DNA of 64,000 nucleotides from Pandoraea captiosa. GTDB lineage: Bacteria > Pseudomonadota > Gammaproteobacteria > Burkholderiales > Burkholderiaceae. This document shows positions 36,457 through 45,821 of this stretch, piece by piece (the first letter of the stretch is position 1; the number at the start of each line of letters is the position of its first letter). Under the pieces are notes generated by a model. It worked only from the letters and a program-made list of their open reading frames with translations, did no database searches and was not told where the DNA came from. The stretch is from contig NZ_CABPSQ010000003.1 of assembly GCF_902459775.1 (NCBI RefSeq), forward strand, positions 1-64,000. The letters run 5' to 3'. The position numbers were made by a program, and so were the translations under genes.

Positions 36457-37710
36457 TCACATATTCGCGATCATCACGTCGCCAAATCCGGAGCACGACA
36501 CTTGCGTGGCGCCCTCCATCAGGCGAGCGAAGTCGTATGTCACCTTCTTCGAGAGGATCGATTTTTCCATCGACGCGATGATCAGATCCGCCGCTTCCGT
36601 CCACCCCATGTGACGCAGCATCATTTCCGCCGACAGAATTTCGGATCCCGGATTGACGTAGTCCTTACCGGCGTACTTCGGCGCGGTGCCGTGCGTCGCT
36701 TCGAACATGGCCACCGAGTCGGAAAGGTTCGCGCCGGGTGCAATGCCGATGCCACCGACCTGCGCGGCGAGCGCATCGGAGATGTAGTCCCCGTTCAGAT
36801 TCAGCGTGGCGATGACGTCGTACTCCGCCGGTCGCAACAGAATTTGCTGAAGGAATGCGTCCGCAATCGAATCCTTGATGGTGATCTCCTTGCCCGTCTT
36901 CGGATTCTTCACCTTGCACCAGGGACCGCCGTCGATCTCCGTTGCCGAGAATTCCTTCTTCGCGAGTTCATACCCCCAGTCGCGGAACGCGCCTTCGGTG
37001 AACTTCATGATATTGCCCTTGTGCACGAGCGTGACCGTATCGCGGTTGTTGTCGATCGCATACTGAATCGCCTTGCGTACGAGGCGCTCCGTGCCCTCGC
37101 GCGAGACCGGCTTCACGCCGATGCCCGACGTCTGGGGGAAACGGATCTTGCTCACCCCCATCTCGTTTTGCAGGAACGCGATCAGCTTTTTGGCACCGGC
37201 AGATTCGGCTTCCCATTCAATGCCGGCGTAAATGTCCTCCGAGTTTTCCCGGAAGATCACCATATTGATCTTCTCGGGCTGACGCACCGGCGAGGGCACG
37301 CCCTTGAAGTACTGCACCGGACGCAGACAGACGTACAGATCGAGTTGCTGACGCAGCGCCACATTGAGCGACCGGATACCGCCGCCCACCGGTGTCGTGA
37401 GCGGTCCCTTTATCGAGACCACGTAGTCCTTCACGACCTGAAGCGTTTCGTCCGGCAACCAGACGTCCGGCCCGTAGACACGCGTCGATTTTTCGCCGGC
37501 ATAGATTTCCATCCAGCTGATCTTGCGCTTGCCGCTGTACGCTTTCTCCACCGCGGCATCGACGACCCGAAGCATCACCGGCGTAATGTCGACGCCCGTG
37601 CCGTCGCCTTCGATATACGGAATGATCGGATTGTCCGGCACGTTCAGCGAGAAATCCTTGTTGACGGTGATCTTCTCGCCTGCCGGGATCTTGATGTGCT
37701 GATACGACAT
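36457..37710 (-). CDS. icd: NADP-dependent isocitrate dehydrogenase
   Basis: A 417-residue TCA-cycle enzyme converting isocitrate to 2-oxoglutarate. The ATG at 37710 has GGAG upstream and opens [20 protein letters not shown]; the frame is open to 37845 but that part is leader repeats. Signatures include [29 protein letters not shown] (substrate Arg residues), the phosphorylatable-serine region GGIRSLN, and [22 protein letters not shown] for NADP and metal. It is divergent from rluE, the same arrangement as in E. coli. The palindrome at 37940-37957 in the shared gap is a candidate control site. Confidence 0.97.
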   Translation of the reverse strand: MSYQHIKIPAGEKITVNKDFSLNVPDNPIIPYIEGDGTGVDITPVMLRVVDAAVEKAYSGKRKISWMEIYAGEKSTRVYGPDVWLPDETLQVVKDYVVSIKGPLTTPVGGGIRSLNVALRQQLDLYVCLRPVQYFKGVPSPVRQPEKINMVIFRENSEDIYAGIEWEAESAGAKKLIAFLQNEMGVSKIRFPQTSGIGVKPVSREGTERLVRKAIQYAIDNNRDTVTLVHKGNIMKFTEGAFRDWGYELAKKEFSATEIDGGPWCKVKNPKTGKEITIKDSIADAFLQQILLRPAEYDVIATLNLNGDYISDALAAQVGGIGIAPGANLSDSVAMFEATHGTAPKYAGKDYVNPGSEILSAEMMLRHMGWTEAADLIIASMEKSILSKKVTYDFARLMEGATQVSCSGFGDVMIANM

Positions 37711-38017
37711 GGTGGAACTCCAATGGTGTGGATCCGATGACGGGCATCGGATGGCGTGAGTCGGATAGCGTAAGTTGGATAGGTTAGGTTCGTTAGCGCA
37801 AGTCGGACGTGAGCTGGATCCCTTGAGTCGGCGATCAGTCGGCAATCTCGGGGCAGCGTGAGCATTTCAGACGTTACCGCTGCGCACAGCGCAGCCCTAT
37901 TGTAGTCACACACGCCTGACGATGGTGTGACACGCCCTCATGTCTTATATAAGACATAAGACTGGTGTTTTGGATTATGCATTAACATGTCGGCGCTGAC
38001 TAGATTCTCTGCCCGGT
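37711..38017. other. Divergent icd / rluE control region
   Basis: About 307 bases. From 37740 to 37835 it holds degenerate repeats of roughly 14 bp (GCGTGAGTCGGATA, GCGTAAGTTGGATA, and weaker copies) in the icd leader. The right part carries the perfect palindrome at 37940-37957 and an AT-rich tail TTTTGGATTATGCATTAACATG before rluE, likely promoter DNA. Confidence 0.5.
37940..37957. promoter_or_regulatory. 18-bp perfect palindrome, candidate operator for icd and/or rluE
   Basis: ATGTCTTATATAAGACAT is fully symmetric and lies 230 bases from the icd start and 60 bases from rluE. Its core TCTTATATAAGA recurs at 53306-53317 upstream of argF. The size and symmetry fit a dimeric regulator such as a GntR-type protein; the identity is unknown. 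Confidence 0.65.
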
Positions 38018-38608
38018 ATGACACTTCTCGCACTCAACAAACCTTTCGGCACCATCTGCCAGTTCTCTGCGCATCCGACACGCCCCACGCTTGCCGAATG
38101 CATCGATCTGCCAGACGTCTACCCGGCAGGTCGTCTCGATGCCGACAGCGAGGGCCTCTTGTTGCTCACCGACGACGGACGGCTTCAGGCACGCATTGCG
38201 GAGCCGGAGCGAAAGCTGCCCAAAACGTATTGGGCGCAGGTAGAAGGCGAATACGACGACACCGCGCTCGCACGCCTTCGCGCCGGGCTCGATTTGGGCG
38301 ACTTCGTCACGCTGCCGTGCGAAGCGCGCGTCATTGCGGAGCCGACGCAGCTCTGGGAGCGTCATCCACCGATCCGCTATCGCGCGAGCATTCCAACGCA
38401 CTGGCTGGAAATCAAGCTCGTCGAAGGCAAAAACCGTCAGGTGCGGCGCATGACGGCCGCGGTCGGCAAGCCGACCCTTCGACTCGTGCGCGTAGCCATC
38501 GGCCCGGTCGACATCTTTTCGCTGAACCTCGGTCCCGGCCAGTGGTGCGAACTACCGCAACAAATACTTACACTTTCCGGTCAACGCAGTCGCCGTTCGC
38601 CTCGTTGA
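38018..38608 (+). CDS. rluE: rRNA large subunit pseudouridine synthase E (RluE family)
   Basis: A 196-residue RsuA/RluE-type pseudouridine synthase lacking the S4 domain. The catalytic loop is [20 protein letters not shown] with Asp as nucleophile, followed by KTYWAQVEG and the C-terminal [24 protein letters not shown]. RluE makes pseudouridine 2457 in 23S rRNA. The divergent position beside icd, as in E. coli, supports the RluE identity. Confidence 0.93.
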   Translation: MTLLALNKPFGTICQFSAHPTRPTLAECIDLPDVYPAGRLDADSEGLLLLTDDGRLQARIAEPERKLPKTYWAQVEGEYDDTALARLRAGLDLGDFVTLPCEARVIAEPTQLWERHPPIRYRASIPTHWLEIKLVEGKNRQVRRMTAAVGKPTLRLVRVAIGPVDIFSLNLGPGQWCELPQQILTLSGQRSRRSPR

Positions 38609-38661
38609 GGGAACAGGTGCGCAACATACGCACCACCAAACTGAAACGAGGAAACCAAGTC

Positions 38662-38904
38662 ATGAACAAACTGCTGCTCGCACTGACCGCCGGCCTGATC
38701 GTGTCCGGTGCCGCGATGGCCCAATCTTCGGCGCCCGCAACGGCGCCTGTCGCCCCGGCGGCGCCTGCGGCAGCAGCGCCTGCTACGGCGGCACCGGCGG
38801 CCGATCACGCCGCACCGGCGAAGAAGTCCACCAAGCAAAAGAAGCATCACCACAAGAAGTCCGGCAAGAAGGCTAGCCAGCCGCCGGTCGGTAACAAGCC
38901 GTAA
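38662..38904 (+). CDS. Small secreted Ala/Pro-rich, Lys/His-tailed peptide (acid-shock-like)
   Basis: An 80-residue protein with a clear signal peptide (MNKLLLALTAGLIVSGAAMA, cut before QSS). A 35-residue Ala/Pro/Thr-rich middle is followed by a strongly basic tail with KKSTKQKKHHHKKSGKK. The composition resembles E. coli Asr, whose mature part is Ala/Lys/His-rich, but I see no sequence-level homology beyond that. It is low complexity and periplasmic or secreted by inference. ACGAGGAAACCAAGTC provides the ribosome site. A second, related gene follows 127 bases downstream. Confidence 0.75.
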   Translation: MNKLLLALTAGLIVSGAAMAQSSAPATAPVAPAAPAAAAPATAAPAADHAAPAKKSTKQKKHHHKKSGKKASQPPVGNKP

Positions 38905-39031
38905 TACTTGCTGTCGTAAAAATCCGCGAGTGAGGTGTCAACCGATGTCCTGAACGGACGTTAAAGGAGATGACTCACTTCGCGGGTCAACGAGTACACC
39001 ACCCAAACATCGAGCTCCAAAGAGGAATCTC

Positions 39032-39235
39032 ATGAAAAAACTGATCGCTGCCCTGGTCGCTGGCCTGTTCGCAACTGGCGTGTTCGCCCAAGCTTCGGCT
39101 CCGGCCGCTGACGCCGCTGCTCCGGCCGCTGCAAGCAAGCCGGCTGCCAAGAAGTCGAAGTCGCACAAGAAGTCGACCAAGAAGTCGGCCAAGAAGGCCT
39201 CCGCTGCTGAAGCTCCGGCTGCTGCAAGCAAGTAA
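39032..39235 (+). CDS. Small secreted Ala/Lys-rich peptide, paralogue of the preceding gene
   Basis: A 67-residue protein: signal peptide MKKLIAALVAGLFATGVFA cut before QAS, then an Ala/Pro-rich stretch and a Lys/Ser-rich repeat region (KKSKSHKKSTKKSAKKAS) ending in AEAPAAASK. It shares layout and composition with the gene at 38662, so the two look like a tandem duplication. AGAGGAATCTC lies upstream of the ATG. A strong terminator (39277-39308) follows. Function unknown; polycationic periplasmic proteins of this kind are known from acid-shock responses. Confidence 0.75.
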   Translation: MKKLIAALVAGLFATGVFAQASAPAADAAAPAAASKPAAKKSKSHKKSTKKSAKKASAAEAPAAASK

Positions 39236-39276
39236 GTACCGCGTCGCGCAGCCCGCCTGCGCAACGGACGGTAACA

Positions 39277-39308
39277 AGCAGGTTGCTCGCGCAACCTGCT
39301 TTTTTTTC
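39277..39308 (+). terminator. Rho-independent terminator after the small peptide genes
   Basis: Perfect ten-base stem AGCAGGTTGC-TCGC-GCAACCTGCT followed by eight T residues. Confidence 0.92.
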
Positions 39309-39447
39309 GTCCCGCAGCTACAATGACCCGCGACTTGGGGGCCAGCGTCGTCGCGCTGCGCTGCGGTGGTTTCGCGCGCTTCAATAGGCTTTCGTCCGCG
39401 CCTGACGCCTCCCGCTGTCGCTCCTCCGACCTTCCCAGGAGTCATTC

Positions 39448-39927
39448 GTGATCCGGATTTCACGTCAACTGGCCGCACTCGCCGCCAGCGCAACGTTCAC
39501 CAGCATCGCCGCCTTCATGGCCTTCGTCCCGGCCAGCGCGGGTGCGCAAATCAAGCAGCCCGGGGAGTTCCCGACGGTTCAGCTCTCAGCCGGCATGTAT
39601 CTCATCAAGGCTGAAGTCGCCGCAAACGAGAAGGACCGCGAACAGGGTCTGATGTATCGCAAGAGCATGCCCGCCAACGCCGGCATGCTGTTCGTGTTCG
39701 AGCAAAGCGCCGGGCATTGCTTCTGGATGAAGAATACCGACTTGCCGCTGTCCATCGCGTTTCTTGCCGACGACGGCACGATCGTCAACATCGAAGACAT
39801 GGCGCCGCAGACCGAAGACAACCACTGCCCGCGTGCCGCAGTTCGATACGCACTCGAAATGAATCAGGGCTGGTTCAGGAGCAAGAACATCAAAGCCGGC
39901 GCGAAGATTTCGGGTCTGCCGCGCTGA
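39448..39927 (+). CDS. DUF192 family exported protein
   Basis: A 159-residue protein starting at a GTG with AGGAG eight bases before it. A signal peptide of about 32 residues (cleavage near SAGAQIK) is followed by a complete DUF192 domain with KDREQGLMYRKSMPANAGMLFVF, HCFWMKNTDLPLSIAFLADDG and ALEMNQGWF. The molecular role of DUF192 is unknown. It stands alone between the small peptide genes and a convergent HD-GYP gene. Confidence 0.9.
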   Translation: MIRISRQLAALAASATFTSIAAFMAFVPASAGAQIKQPGEFPTVQLSAGMYLIKAEVAANEKDREQGLMYRKSMPANAGMLFVFEQSAGHCFWMKNTDLPLSIAFLADDGTIVNIEDMAPQTEDNHCPRAAVRYALEMNQGWFRSKNIKAGAKISGLPR

Positions 39928-39936
39928 TCGACAGCC

Positions 39937-39985
39937 GCTGACGTTGACCGCTGACGTCGACCGTCGACCGTTGACCGTTGATGTT
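39937..39985. repeat. Degenerate short tandem repeats downstream of the DUF192 gene
   Basis: GACCGCTGACGTT-like and GACCGTT-like units (variations on TGACCG/CGACCG) fill the gap after the stop codon. Confidence 0.5.
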
Positions 39986-40078
39986 GCCCCGTATTGCGGA
40001 CTGGCGTTGCGTGCACGACGCCCGCCGTCGAGATTGGCCGCGCCGCGCTCGATTTGATCTGACGAAACCGGATCGAGC

Positions 40079-40858
40079 TCAGTGCGCGCCGCTCGATATT
40101 TCCAGCGCGCCGATCAGCGAGTGCTCGAGAAAAGCATCGAGCAACCACGGATCGAAGTGACGCCCGCGCTCTGCCAGCATTGCCGCCACAATCTGTGCGG
40201 GACTCAGCGCCGCGCGATAGGGGCGATGACTGGCGAGCGCGTCGAAGACGTCGACCAACGCGACAATGCGGCCCGCCAACGGAATGCGATTGCCCGACAG
40301 CCCGTACGGATAGCCGCGACCGTCGAACCGTTCGTGATGTGTGCGCGCCACGGTGGCGGCCAGCTCGCATGCCGCGCCGCCAATCGCATTCAACATGTCA
40401 CCGCCCAATTGCGGATGCATCCGCATCATCTGCATTTCTTCGGGCGACAACTTGCCCGGCTTGTCCAATATCGCATTCGGAATACAGAGCTTGCCGGTGT
40501 CGTGCAACGCCGCAGCGAGCCCGAGCGCCTGCGACTCGATGCCGGACATGCCCAGCGCCTGCGCGAAACGCCACGCGAGCGCGCCCACTCGCCACATATG
40601 CGTTGCGGTGCCACCGCGCTTGGTCTCGGCCAGACGGAAGAGTGTCCACGCCGCGGGCGGCAAACTGCGCATGAGACGGGCGTCGGCCAGCCAGGCACGA
40701 CGCGAGGCGCCGTGCGATATCTCGACAGAAGGCGTGGCCAACGTGTTCGCGGTATTCGAGGTATTCGAGGTATTGGCAGCGAGGCAACGCGTGGAGGCGG
40801 CAAAGCACGGTGGCGCAGGGTCTAGCATTTCGGTGTCCGATGAGTTTGAAGCGCTCAC
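40079..40858 (-). CDS. HD-GYP domain protein, probable cyclic-di-GMP phosphodiesterase
   Basis: A 259-residue protein. The first 50 residues are low complexity, including an Asn/Ser/Thr run encoded by 9-bp repeats. The HD-GYP domain has H119-D120 (AALHDTGKLCIPNAIL), H174-H175 (RTHHERFDGRGYPYGLSG) and the D-V-F-D-A-L (LVDVFDALASHRPYR) motif. These bind the di- or tri-iron centre that hydrolyses c-di-GMP. No sensor or receiver domain is attached, so the input signal is unknown. It lies downstream of sodB on the same strand but beyond the sodB terminator. Confidence 0.88.
   Translation of the reverse strand: MSASNSSDTEMLDPAPPCFAASTRCLAANTSNTSNTANTLATPSVEISHGASRRAWLADARLMRSLPPAAWTLFRLAETKRGGTATHMWRVGALAWRFAQALGMSGIESQALGLAAALHDTGKLCIPNAILDKPGKLSPEEMQMMRMHPQLGGDMLNAIGGAACELAATVARTHHERFDGRGYPYGLSGNRIPLAGRIVALVDVFDALASHRPYRAALSPAQIVAAMLAERGRHFDPWLLDAFLEHSLIGALEISSGAH
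40742..40777. repeat. 9-bp tandem repeat inside the HD-GYP gene, 4 units
   Basis: CGTGTTCGC, GGTATTCGA, GGTATTCGA and GGTATTGGC, in frame, encode Asn-Thr-x triplets in the N-terminal tail. Confidence 0.75.
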
Positions 40859-40934
40859 TCTAACGAGACCCTCATGCGCGGACGTTGATGCGGATCAAGC
40901 GGGCCGCAAACGCCCGCGATCCGGCAACCGCTGA

Positions 40935-40968
40935 AAAAACGAAAAGCCCACTGCACGCAGTGGGCTTT
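40935..40968 (-). terminator. Terminator of sodB
   Basis: Perfect 12-base stem AAAGCCCACTGC-AC-GCAGTGGGCTTT; on the minus strand it exits into TCGTTTTTTC. It lies about 105 bases after the sodB stop. Confidence 0.8.
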
Positions 40969-41074
40969 CGTCTTGCCGGTGTCGCCAGACGCTCGGGTTG
41001 GGCGCCTGACGTTACCCTTCGGCGACGGGTTGCCGAAGTCGACCGCTATCGGCCGGCAATTCCGGGCGTTTCGA

Positions 41075-41653
41075 TTACGCGAAGTTCTTCGCGGCGAATT
41101 CCCAGTTGACCAGGTTCCAGAATGCCTCGACGAACTTCGGACGGGCATTGCGGTAGTCGATGTAGTACGCGTGTTCCCACACGTCGATCGTGATCAGCGG
41201 CTTGTCGGCGCCGGTCAGCGGCGTGGCAGCGTTGCTGGTGTTCACGATGTCGACCGAACCGTCGGCCTTCTTCACGAGCCACGTCCAGCCCGAACCGAAG
41301 TTACCCACGGCCGACTTCGAGAACGTTTCCTTGAAAGCGTCGAACGAGCCGAACTTGGCGTCGATTGCCTTGGCCAGATCGCCGGTCGGTGCACCGCCGC
41401 CCTTCGGCGACAGCGTGTTCCAGAAGAAGGTGTGGTTCCACACCTGCGCTGCGTTGTTGAACACGCCGCCCGACGACTTCTTGATGATGTCTTCGAGGCT
41501 GGCGTTTTCGAATTCGGTGCCCTTGATCAGGTTGTTCAAGTTGGTCACATAGGCTTGGTGGTGCTTGCCGTAGTGATACTCCATCGTTTCCTTGGAGATG
41601 GTCGGCGCCAGTGCATCGATGGCGTACGGCAGTTCAGGGAGCTTGTGTTCCAT
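41075..41653 (-). CDS. sodB: Superoxide dismutase [Fe]
   Basis: A 192-residue cytosolic dismutase that converts superoxide to H2O2 and O2. Metal ligands are His27 (EYHYGKHH), His74 (QVWNHTFFW), and the Asp and His of [14 protein letters not shown]. Gln70 in [10 protein letters not shown] and the overall length point to the iron type. ATTGCCATG is preceded by AAAGGAC. A good promoter lies at 41711-41739 and a terminator at 40935-40968, so it is a single-gene unit. Confidence 0.97.
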   Translation of the reverse strand: MEHKLPELPYAIDALAPTISKETMEYHYGKHHQAYVTNLNNLIKGTEFENASLEDIIKKSSGGVFNNAAQVWNHTFFWNTLSPKGGGAPTGDLAKAIDAKFGSFDAFKETFSKSAVGNFGSGWTWLVKKADGSVDIVNTSNAATPLTGADKPLITIDVWEHAYYIDYRNARPKFVEAFWNLVNWEFAAKNFA

Positions 41654-41710
41654 GGCAATTGTCCTTTGTGCTCTGAGGGGAACCCGATTTTGCGTTATCC
41701 GGAGCCATCG

Positions 41711-41739
41711 ATTCTAGGGCAGATGCGAAAACCCCGCAA
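41711..41739 (-). promoter_or_regulatory. Sigma-70 promoter of sodB
   Basis: On the minus strand TTGCGG (41739-41734) and TAGAAT (41716-41711) are separated by exactly 17 bases. The start point near 41704 gives a leader of about 50 bases. Confidence 0.65.
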
Positions 41740-41855
41740 ACCCAATGGGTACTTGGTTTTCCGCAATCTGCCCGAGAAATGTGACGATTGTTTGCCGATC
41801 CCGGCTAATCGACGCACGATGCCCGCGATTCGTCACGTTTGGCTAACCGGGCCGC

Positions 41856-43229
41856 CTAAAAAGTATCGTCAAGCCTGACCTGAACGTCACCAATGCCCAC
41901 ATCCGCCGCGCCGTCGGCCAGATGCATCGTGACCTGCTGACCGCGCTGCAATTTTCGCGGGTCGCGCAGCGGCTGCCCTTTCGCATCGAGCACTGCGGCA
42001 TAGCCGCGTTGTAACGTACGTCGGGGATTGAGCAGCTCCAGTTGCGCGGTGGCATCGGCCAGACGTTGTGTCGAGCGCTCGGCGCGGCGGGACATTGCCG
42101 TCTGCAGACGCTGCGAGAGCAAGGCGACACGCTCATGTTGCGACGCGACATCCGGCACGGCTCGCGCGAGCCGCAGTCGCAGCATCTCGAAGCGGCTGCG
42201 ACGCTGCGCGAGCGGCCGCTCGAGCGCGTGCCGCATACGATCGGCAAGATGCGCGAGCGCCGTGCGCTGACGCGCCAGTCGCTCGCGAGGCGATACCAGT
42301 CCGCGCGACAGGCTGTCGAGTTGCTGCGCGCGCTGCTCCAGCGCGCGTCGCATGGCGCGGATCAGTCGCTGATGCTCCCGGTCCACTTCACGCAGACACT
42401 CGTCGCGCGCCGCCGTGATCAGTTCGGCAGCCGCCGTGGGCGTGGGCGCGCGCACGTCTGCCACGAAGTCGGCAATCGTGAAATCGGTTTCGTGACCGAC
42501 CCCGGACACGACCGGTAATTCGCTGCGAGCAATCGCCTGGGCAAGCACTTCCTCGTTGAACGCCCACAAGTCTTCGATGGAACCGCCGCCGCGACAAAGC
42601 AGGATCGTGTCCACTTCGCCCCGAGCGTTGGCGGTGTCGAGGGCTGCCGCCAATCGGGCCGCTGCATCGGCGCCCTGCACCGGTGCGGGATAGACGACGA
42701 TCGAGATATGCGGCGCGCGGCGAGCCAACGTCGTGAGCACGTCTCGCAGCGCAGCCGCCTGCAACGACGTGACGACCCCCACCCGTCGGGCATAACGCGG
42801 CAAGGGGCGCTTGCGCTCGGCATCGAACAGGCCCGCCGCGGCCAGCTTCTCTTTCAGACGCAGGAACGCTTCATACAGATTGCCCTGACCGGCGCGGCGG
42901 ATCGCTTCGACGTTGAGCTGCACCTCGCCGCGAGGCACGTACATCGAGAGCAACGCACGGACTTCGACCCGGTCCCCTTCCCTGGGCGAGAAATCAGCAT
43001 GTTGCGCACGGCCGCGGAACATCACGCAGCGCATCTGCGCCTGCGCGTCCTTGATCGAGAAATACCAATGACCGCTGGCCGCACGCGTGAAGTTGGAGAT
43101 CTCGCCGCTGACCCATGCCAGCGGGAAGCTGCGCTCCAATACGCCGGCAACGGCTTTGTTCAAATCCGAAACACTGAGTACGCGATCCGCGCCACCAGTG
43201 GGACGGGCGTCGTCGAAAGATAGGTTCAT
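41856..43229 (-). CDS. xseA: Exodeoxyribonuclease VII large subunit XseA
   Basis: About 457 residues when started at the ATG at 43229 ([20 protein letters not shown]). The N-terminal OB fold has [23 protein letters not shown]; the catalytic domain has [42 protein letters not shown] and [18 protein letters not shown] coiled-coil region and a C-terminal barrel follow. It degrades single-stranded DNA to oligonucleotides with XseB, which is not in this window. The gap upstream contains DnaA-box-like sequences. Confidence 0.96.
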   Translation of the reverse strand: MNLSFDDARPTGGADRVLSVSDLNKAVAGVLERSFPLAWVSGEISNFTRAASGHWYFSIKDAQAQMRCVMFRGRAQHADFSPREGDRVEVRALLSMYVPRGEVQLNVEAIRRAGQGNLYEAFLRLKEKLAAAGLFDAERKRPLPRYARRVGVVTSLQAAALRDVLTTLARRAPHISIVVYPAPVQGADAAARLAAALDTANARGEVDTILLCRGGGSIEDLWAFNEEVLAQAIARSELPVVSGVGHETDFTIADFVADVRAPTPTAAAELITAARDECLREVDREHQRLIRAMRRALEQRAQQLDSLSRGLVSPRERLARQRTALAHLADRMRHALERPLAQRRSRFEMLRLRLARAVPDVASQHERVALLSQRLQTAMSRRAERSTQRLADATAQLELLNPRRTLQRGYAAVLDAKGQPLRDPRKLQRGQQVTMHLADGAADVGIGDVQVRLDDTF

Positions 43230-43677
43230 GCGTGTGCGCTGACGAAAAACTGTCCACAGGACCGCTAATTTAAGGGTTTTCGCGCCCGCACGCCTTGTAT
43301 TTCCTACGCCACAGAGACAAACCCTTGATTTAACAGGCTTTACAGAGGGCATCCCGCGTGGCGGAAGCCGTAATTTCGAGGCGGACGCCGAGATATATCG
43401 TCCGCTGGGGACATGTGCACATAGTTATCCACAGGCCGATGGAAAAGTCCTGGGATTTGTGAGCTTGCGGCGGTGTTCATTTCTGAAACCGCTCATTGCC
43501 CATTTTTTAATCACGAACCAAAAAGTTCCGTTGTGTCAAAGAGTTGCTCGACGTATCCAAAGGTTGTCCACATCCTTGTGCTCGGTGGATGTGGAAAACG
43601 GTGCTTGCCCATCCCCCCCCTGCACGCTACAGTTCGGACTCGTTTGCCCATCCCCCGCAACAAGCAAGAGGTCGTCT
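43230..43677. other. Divergent xseA / exbB gap with DnaA-box-like sequences
   Basis: About 450 bases without a gene. It contains a perfect DnaA box TTATCCACA (43425-43433), near-boxes CTGTCCACA (43250-43258), TTGTCCACA (43564-43572) and, reversed, TTTTCCACA (43590-43598), and the palindrome ATGTGCACAT (43413-43422). The upstream extension of the exbB frame here is not protein-like. Confidence 0.5.
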
Positions 43678-44292
43678 TTGTTCGCCGTCATCCAGGCCGC
43701 CGGCTGGCCCATCTGGCCACTTCTCATCGCATCCGTCATCGCCCTCGCCCTGATTGTCGAGCGCGCCCTTTCGCTGCGCCGTGCGCGCGTGCTGCCGGGC
43801 GGTGTGCTCGAAAACGCGATTACGCTCGCGCGTCGCGGCACCGCCAAGCAGGACGCCACGGAAGCGCTCTCGCGCGGCTCCATGCTAGGCCGGGTGCTCG
43901 CGACCGGTGTCCGTTACGTCGCCCACAATCCGCAGGGGCCGCGCGAAGGGGCGAAAGAGGCACTCGAAGAGACGGGGCGCGCCGTCGCCCACGAACTGGA
44001 GCGGTTCCTGCCGGCGCTGGGCACCATTGCGTCCGTGGCGCCGCTGATGGGACTGTTCGGTACGGTCGTCGGCATGATCGAGATCTTCGGGGCACAAGAC
44101 GCTACCGGCACCGACCCGGCGCAACTGGCCCACGGCATTTCGGTCGCGCTCTACAACACCGGCTTTGGTCTGATGATCGCGATTCCGGCGATGATCTTCT
44201 ATCGCTACTACCGCACGCGCGTCGACGCGTTCCTCGTCGAACTGGAAACGCAAGCGGTCCATTTTCTCGATGCCACGCTGCCGCGGCACTGA
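43678..44292 (+). CDS. exbB: MotA/TolQ/ExbB-family proton channel (ExbB)
   Basis: About 204 residues when started at the TTG at 43678, with AAGAGG upstream; the frame is open to 43459 but hydrophobic ExbB sequence begins only at FAVIQAAGWPIWPLLIASV. Three membrane segments are seen; the second and third carry TIASVAPLMGLFGTVVGMI and GISVALYNTGFGLMIAIPAM, the pore-lining helices. With ExbD it uses proton motive force to drive TonB-dependent uptake. It heads the exbB-exbD-lpxK-trm112-kdsB run. TonB itself is elsewhere, and a TolQ-like role is the main alternative. Confidence 0.88.
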   Translation: MFAVIQAAGWPIWPLLIASVIALALIVERALSLRRARVLPGGVLENAITLARRGTAKQDATEALSRGSMLGRVLATGVRYVAHNPQGPREGAKEALEETGRAVAHELERFLPALGTIASVAPLMGLFGTVVGMIEIFGAQDATGTDPAQLAHGISVALYNTGFGLMIAIPAMIFYRYYRTRVDAFLVELETQAVHFLDATLPRH

Positions 44293-44307
44293 TCCGAGCG
44301 ACATACG

Positions 44308-44754
44308 ATGAATTTCCGTCGAGGTCTCTCCACACGCGACGAGCCGGAGATCAATCTGATTCCGCTGATCGACGTGCTGCTCGTCATTCTGATCTTCCTG
44401 ATGGTCACGACGACTTACACGCGCTACACCGCGCTGAAGGTCAACCTGCCGACGGCCGATGCCGAGAAGGCGGTGGTGCCGCCCCGCCAGATCGTCGTCT
44501 CCGTGGGCGCCGACGGCAGCTACGCGATCGACCGCCATTCGCTTGCGCAACGCGACGTCGCGAGCCTGACGGCGGCACTGCGTCAGGCGGCCGGACCCGC
44601 AAACACCGGCGCCGAGCCGCCGGTCATCATCATCAACGCGGACGCCAAAAGCTCGCACCAGTCGGTCATCAATGTGATGGAAGCGGCGCGTGAAGCGGGG
44701 TTGTCGCGACTGACGTTCGCGGCACGCTCCACGACGGCCCAACCGAGCCGATGA
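44308..44754 (+). CDS. exbD: Biopolymer transport protein ExbD/TolR
   Basis: A 148-residue protein with one N-terminal membrane helix preceded by the family signature [20 protein letters not shown], in which the Asp is the proton-carrying residue. A periplasmic domain ends in [24 protein letters not shown]. It pairs with ExbB 15 bases upstream. The stop overlaps the lpxK ATG (ATGA), so translation is coupled into the lipid A gene. Confidence 0.93.
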   Translation: MNFRRGLSTRDEPEINLIPLIDVLLVILIFLMVTTTYTRYTALKVNLPTADAEKAVVPPRQIVVSVGADGSYAIDRHSLAQRDVASLTAALRQAAGPANTGAEPPVIIINADAKSSHQSVINVMEAAREAGLSRLTFAARSTTAQPSR

Positions 44755-45821
44755 CCGACTTCTCACGCCCCGACAAGGTGAGCGGCGCGCGGGCGCGCGC
44801 GCTGGTGCCGCGTCTTTCCGGATCGCTGGTCCACTGGGTCACCGCACAGTGGCAACGCAGAGGCGTGCTTGCCTGGGCGCTTTGGCCGCTCTCATGGGCA
44901 TTCGCAGCGACGGCTGCGTGGCGTCGGTGGTGTTTTCGCCAGGGCTGGAGACGGTCGACTCGCCTGCCGGTGCCCGTCGTCATTGTGGGCAATCTCACCG
45001 TGGGCGGCACCGGCAAGACACCGACCGTCATCGCACTGGTCGGCGCCCTGCGTCAACACGGCTACACGCCCGGCGTGCTCTCGCGCGGCTATGGCGCAAA
45101 GTTGTCGCAGCCGACCCAGGTCGCCGTGACGGCGCGTCCGGAGGATACGGGTGACGAACCGCTGCTGATCGCCAAACGCACCGGTGCGCCCGTGTGGGTG
45201 TGGCCGTCGCGGGTCGAAGGTGGCCGGGCATTGCTCGCCGCGCATCCGGCATGCGATGTCATCGTGTGCGACGACGGCCTTCAGCATTACGCACTGGCCC
45301 GGGATGTCGAGATTGCCGTGTTCGATCACCGGCTGGGCGGTAACGGCTTTCTCTTGCCCGCCGGTCCGTTGCGCGAACCGCTGTCGCGCGAGCGAGACGC
45401 CAACCTCATCAACGATCCTTATGGGAGAACCCTGCCGGAGTGGCCCCACACGTGGCGATTGACACTCACGCTAGGTGACGCGTGGTGCGTTAGCCAGCCC
45501 TCGCTCACGCGGCCGTTGTCGCACTTTGCAGGCAAGCGTGTACTCGCCGCCGCGGGCATCGGTGCACCGGAACGGTTCTTCGCCGCGTTACGGGCGGCGG
45601 GGCTGCAAATCGAGACGCTGGCATTGCCCGATCATTACGACTTTGCAACGAATCCGTTTGATGGCGTGGCAGCCGACGCCATCCTGATCACGGAAAAGGA
45701 TGCAGTAAAATGCGTCTCCTGGTCCGACCCGCGTGTGTGGGCCGTACCCGCCGAGGCGGCGCTCGATGCGCGCCTCGTATCACTGGTAGTGGAGAAATTG
45801 CGTGGACAACCGACTGTTTGA
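44751..45821 (+). CDS. lpxK: Tetraacyldisaccharide 4'-kinase LpxK
   Basis: A 356-residue inner-membrane kinase that phosphorylates the 4' position of the lipid A disaccharide. The Walker A is in [20 protein letters not shown] (about residues 78-97), with [29 protein letters not shown] and [11 protein letters not shown] further on. An amphipathic N-terminal region with [10 protein letters not shown] anchors it to the membrane. It overlaps exbD by four bases and trm112 by about 20 bases. Confidence 0.96.
   Translation: MTDFSRPDKVSGARARALVPRLSGSLVHWVTAQWQRRGVLAWALWPLSWAFAATAAWRRWCFRQGWRRSTRLPVPVVIVGNLTVGGTGKTPTVIALVGALRQHGYTPGVLSRGYGAKLSQPTQVAVTARPEDTGDEPLLIAKRTGAPVWVWPSRVEGGRALLAAHPACDVIVCDDGLQHYALARDVEIAVFDHRLGGNGFLLPAGPLREPLSRERDANLINDPYGRTLPEWPHTWRLTLTLGDAWCVSQPSLTRPLSHFAGKRVLAAAGIGAPERFFAALRAAGLQIETLALPDHYDFATNPFDGVAADAILITEKDAVKCVSWSDPRVWAVPAEAALDARLVSLVVEKLRGQPTV

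Noticed and set aside
43425-43433. Chromosomal replication origin
   Set aside because: Only one perfect DnaA box and no dnaA, rpmH, gidA or parAB genes nearby; reported as a DnaA-box cluster instead.
43459-43677. N-terminal extension of exbB by 73 codons
   Set aside because: The extension is not hydrophobic, contains short repeats of promoter-like DNA, and the TTG at 43678 has a ribosome site and starts the family sequence.
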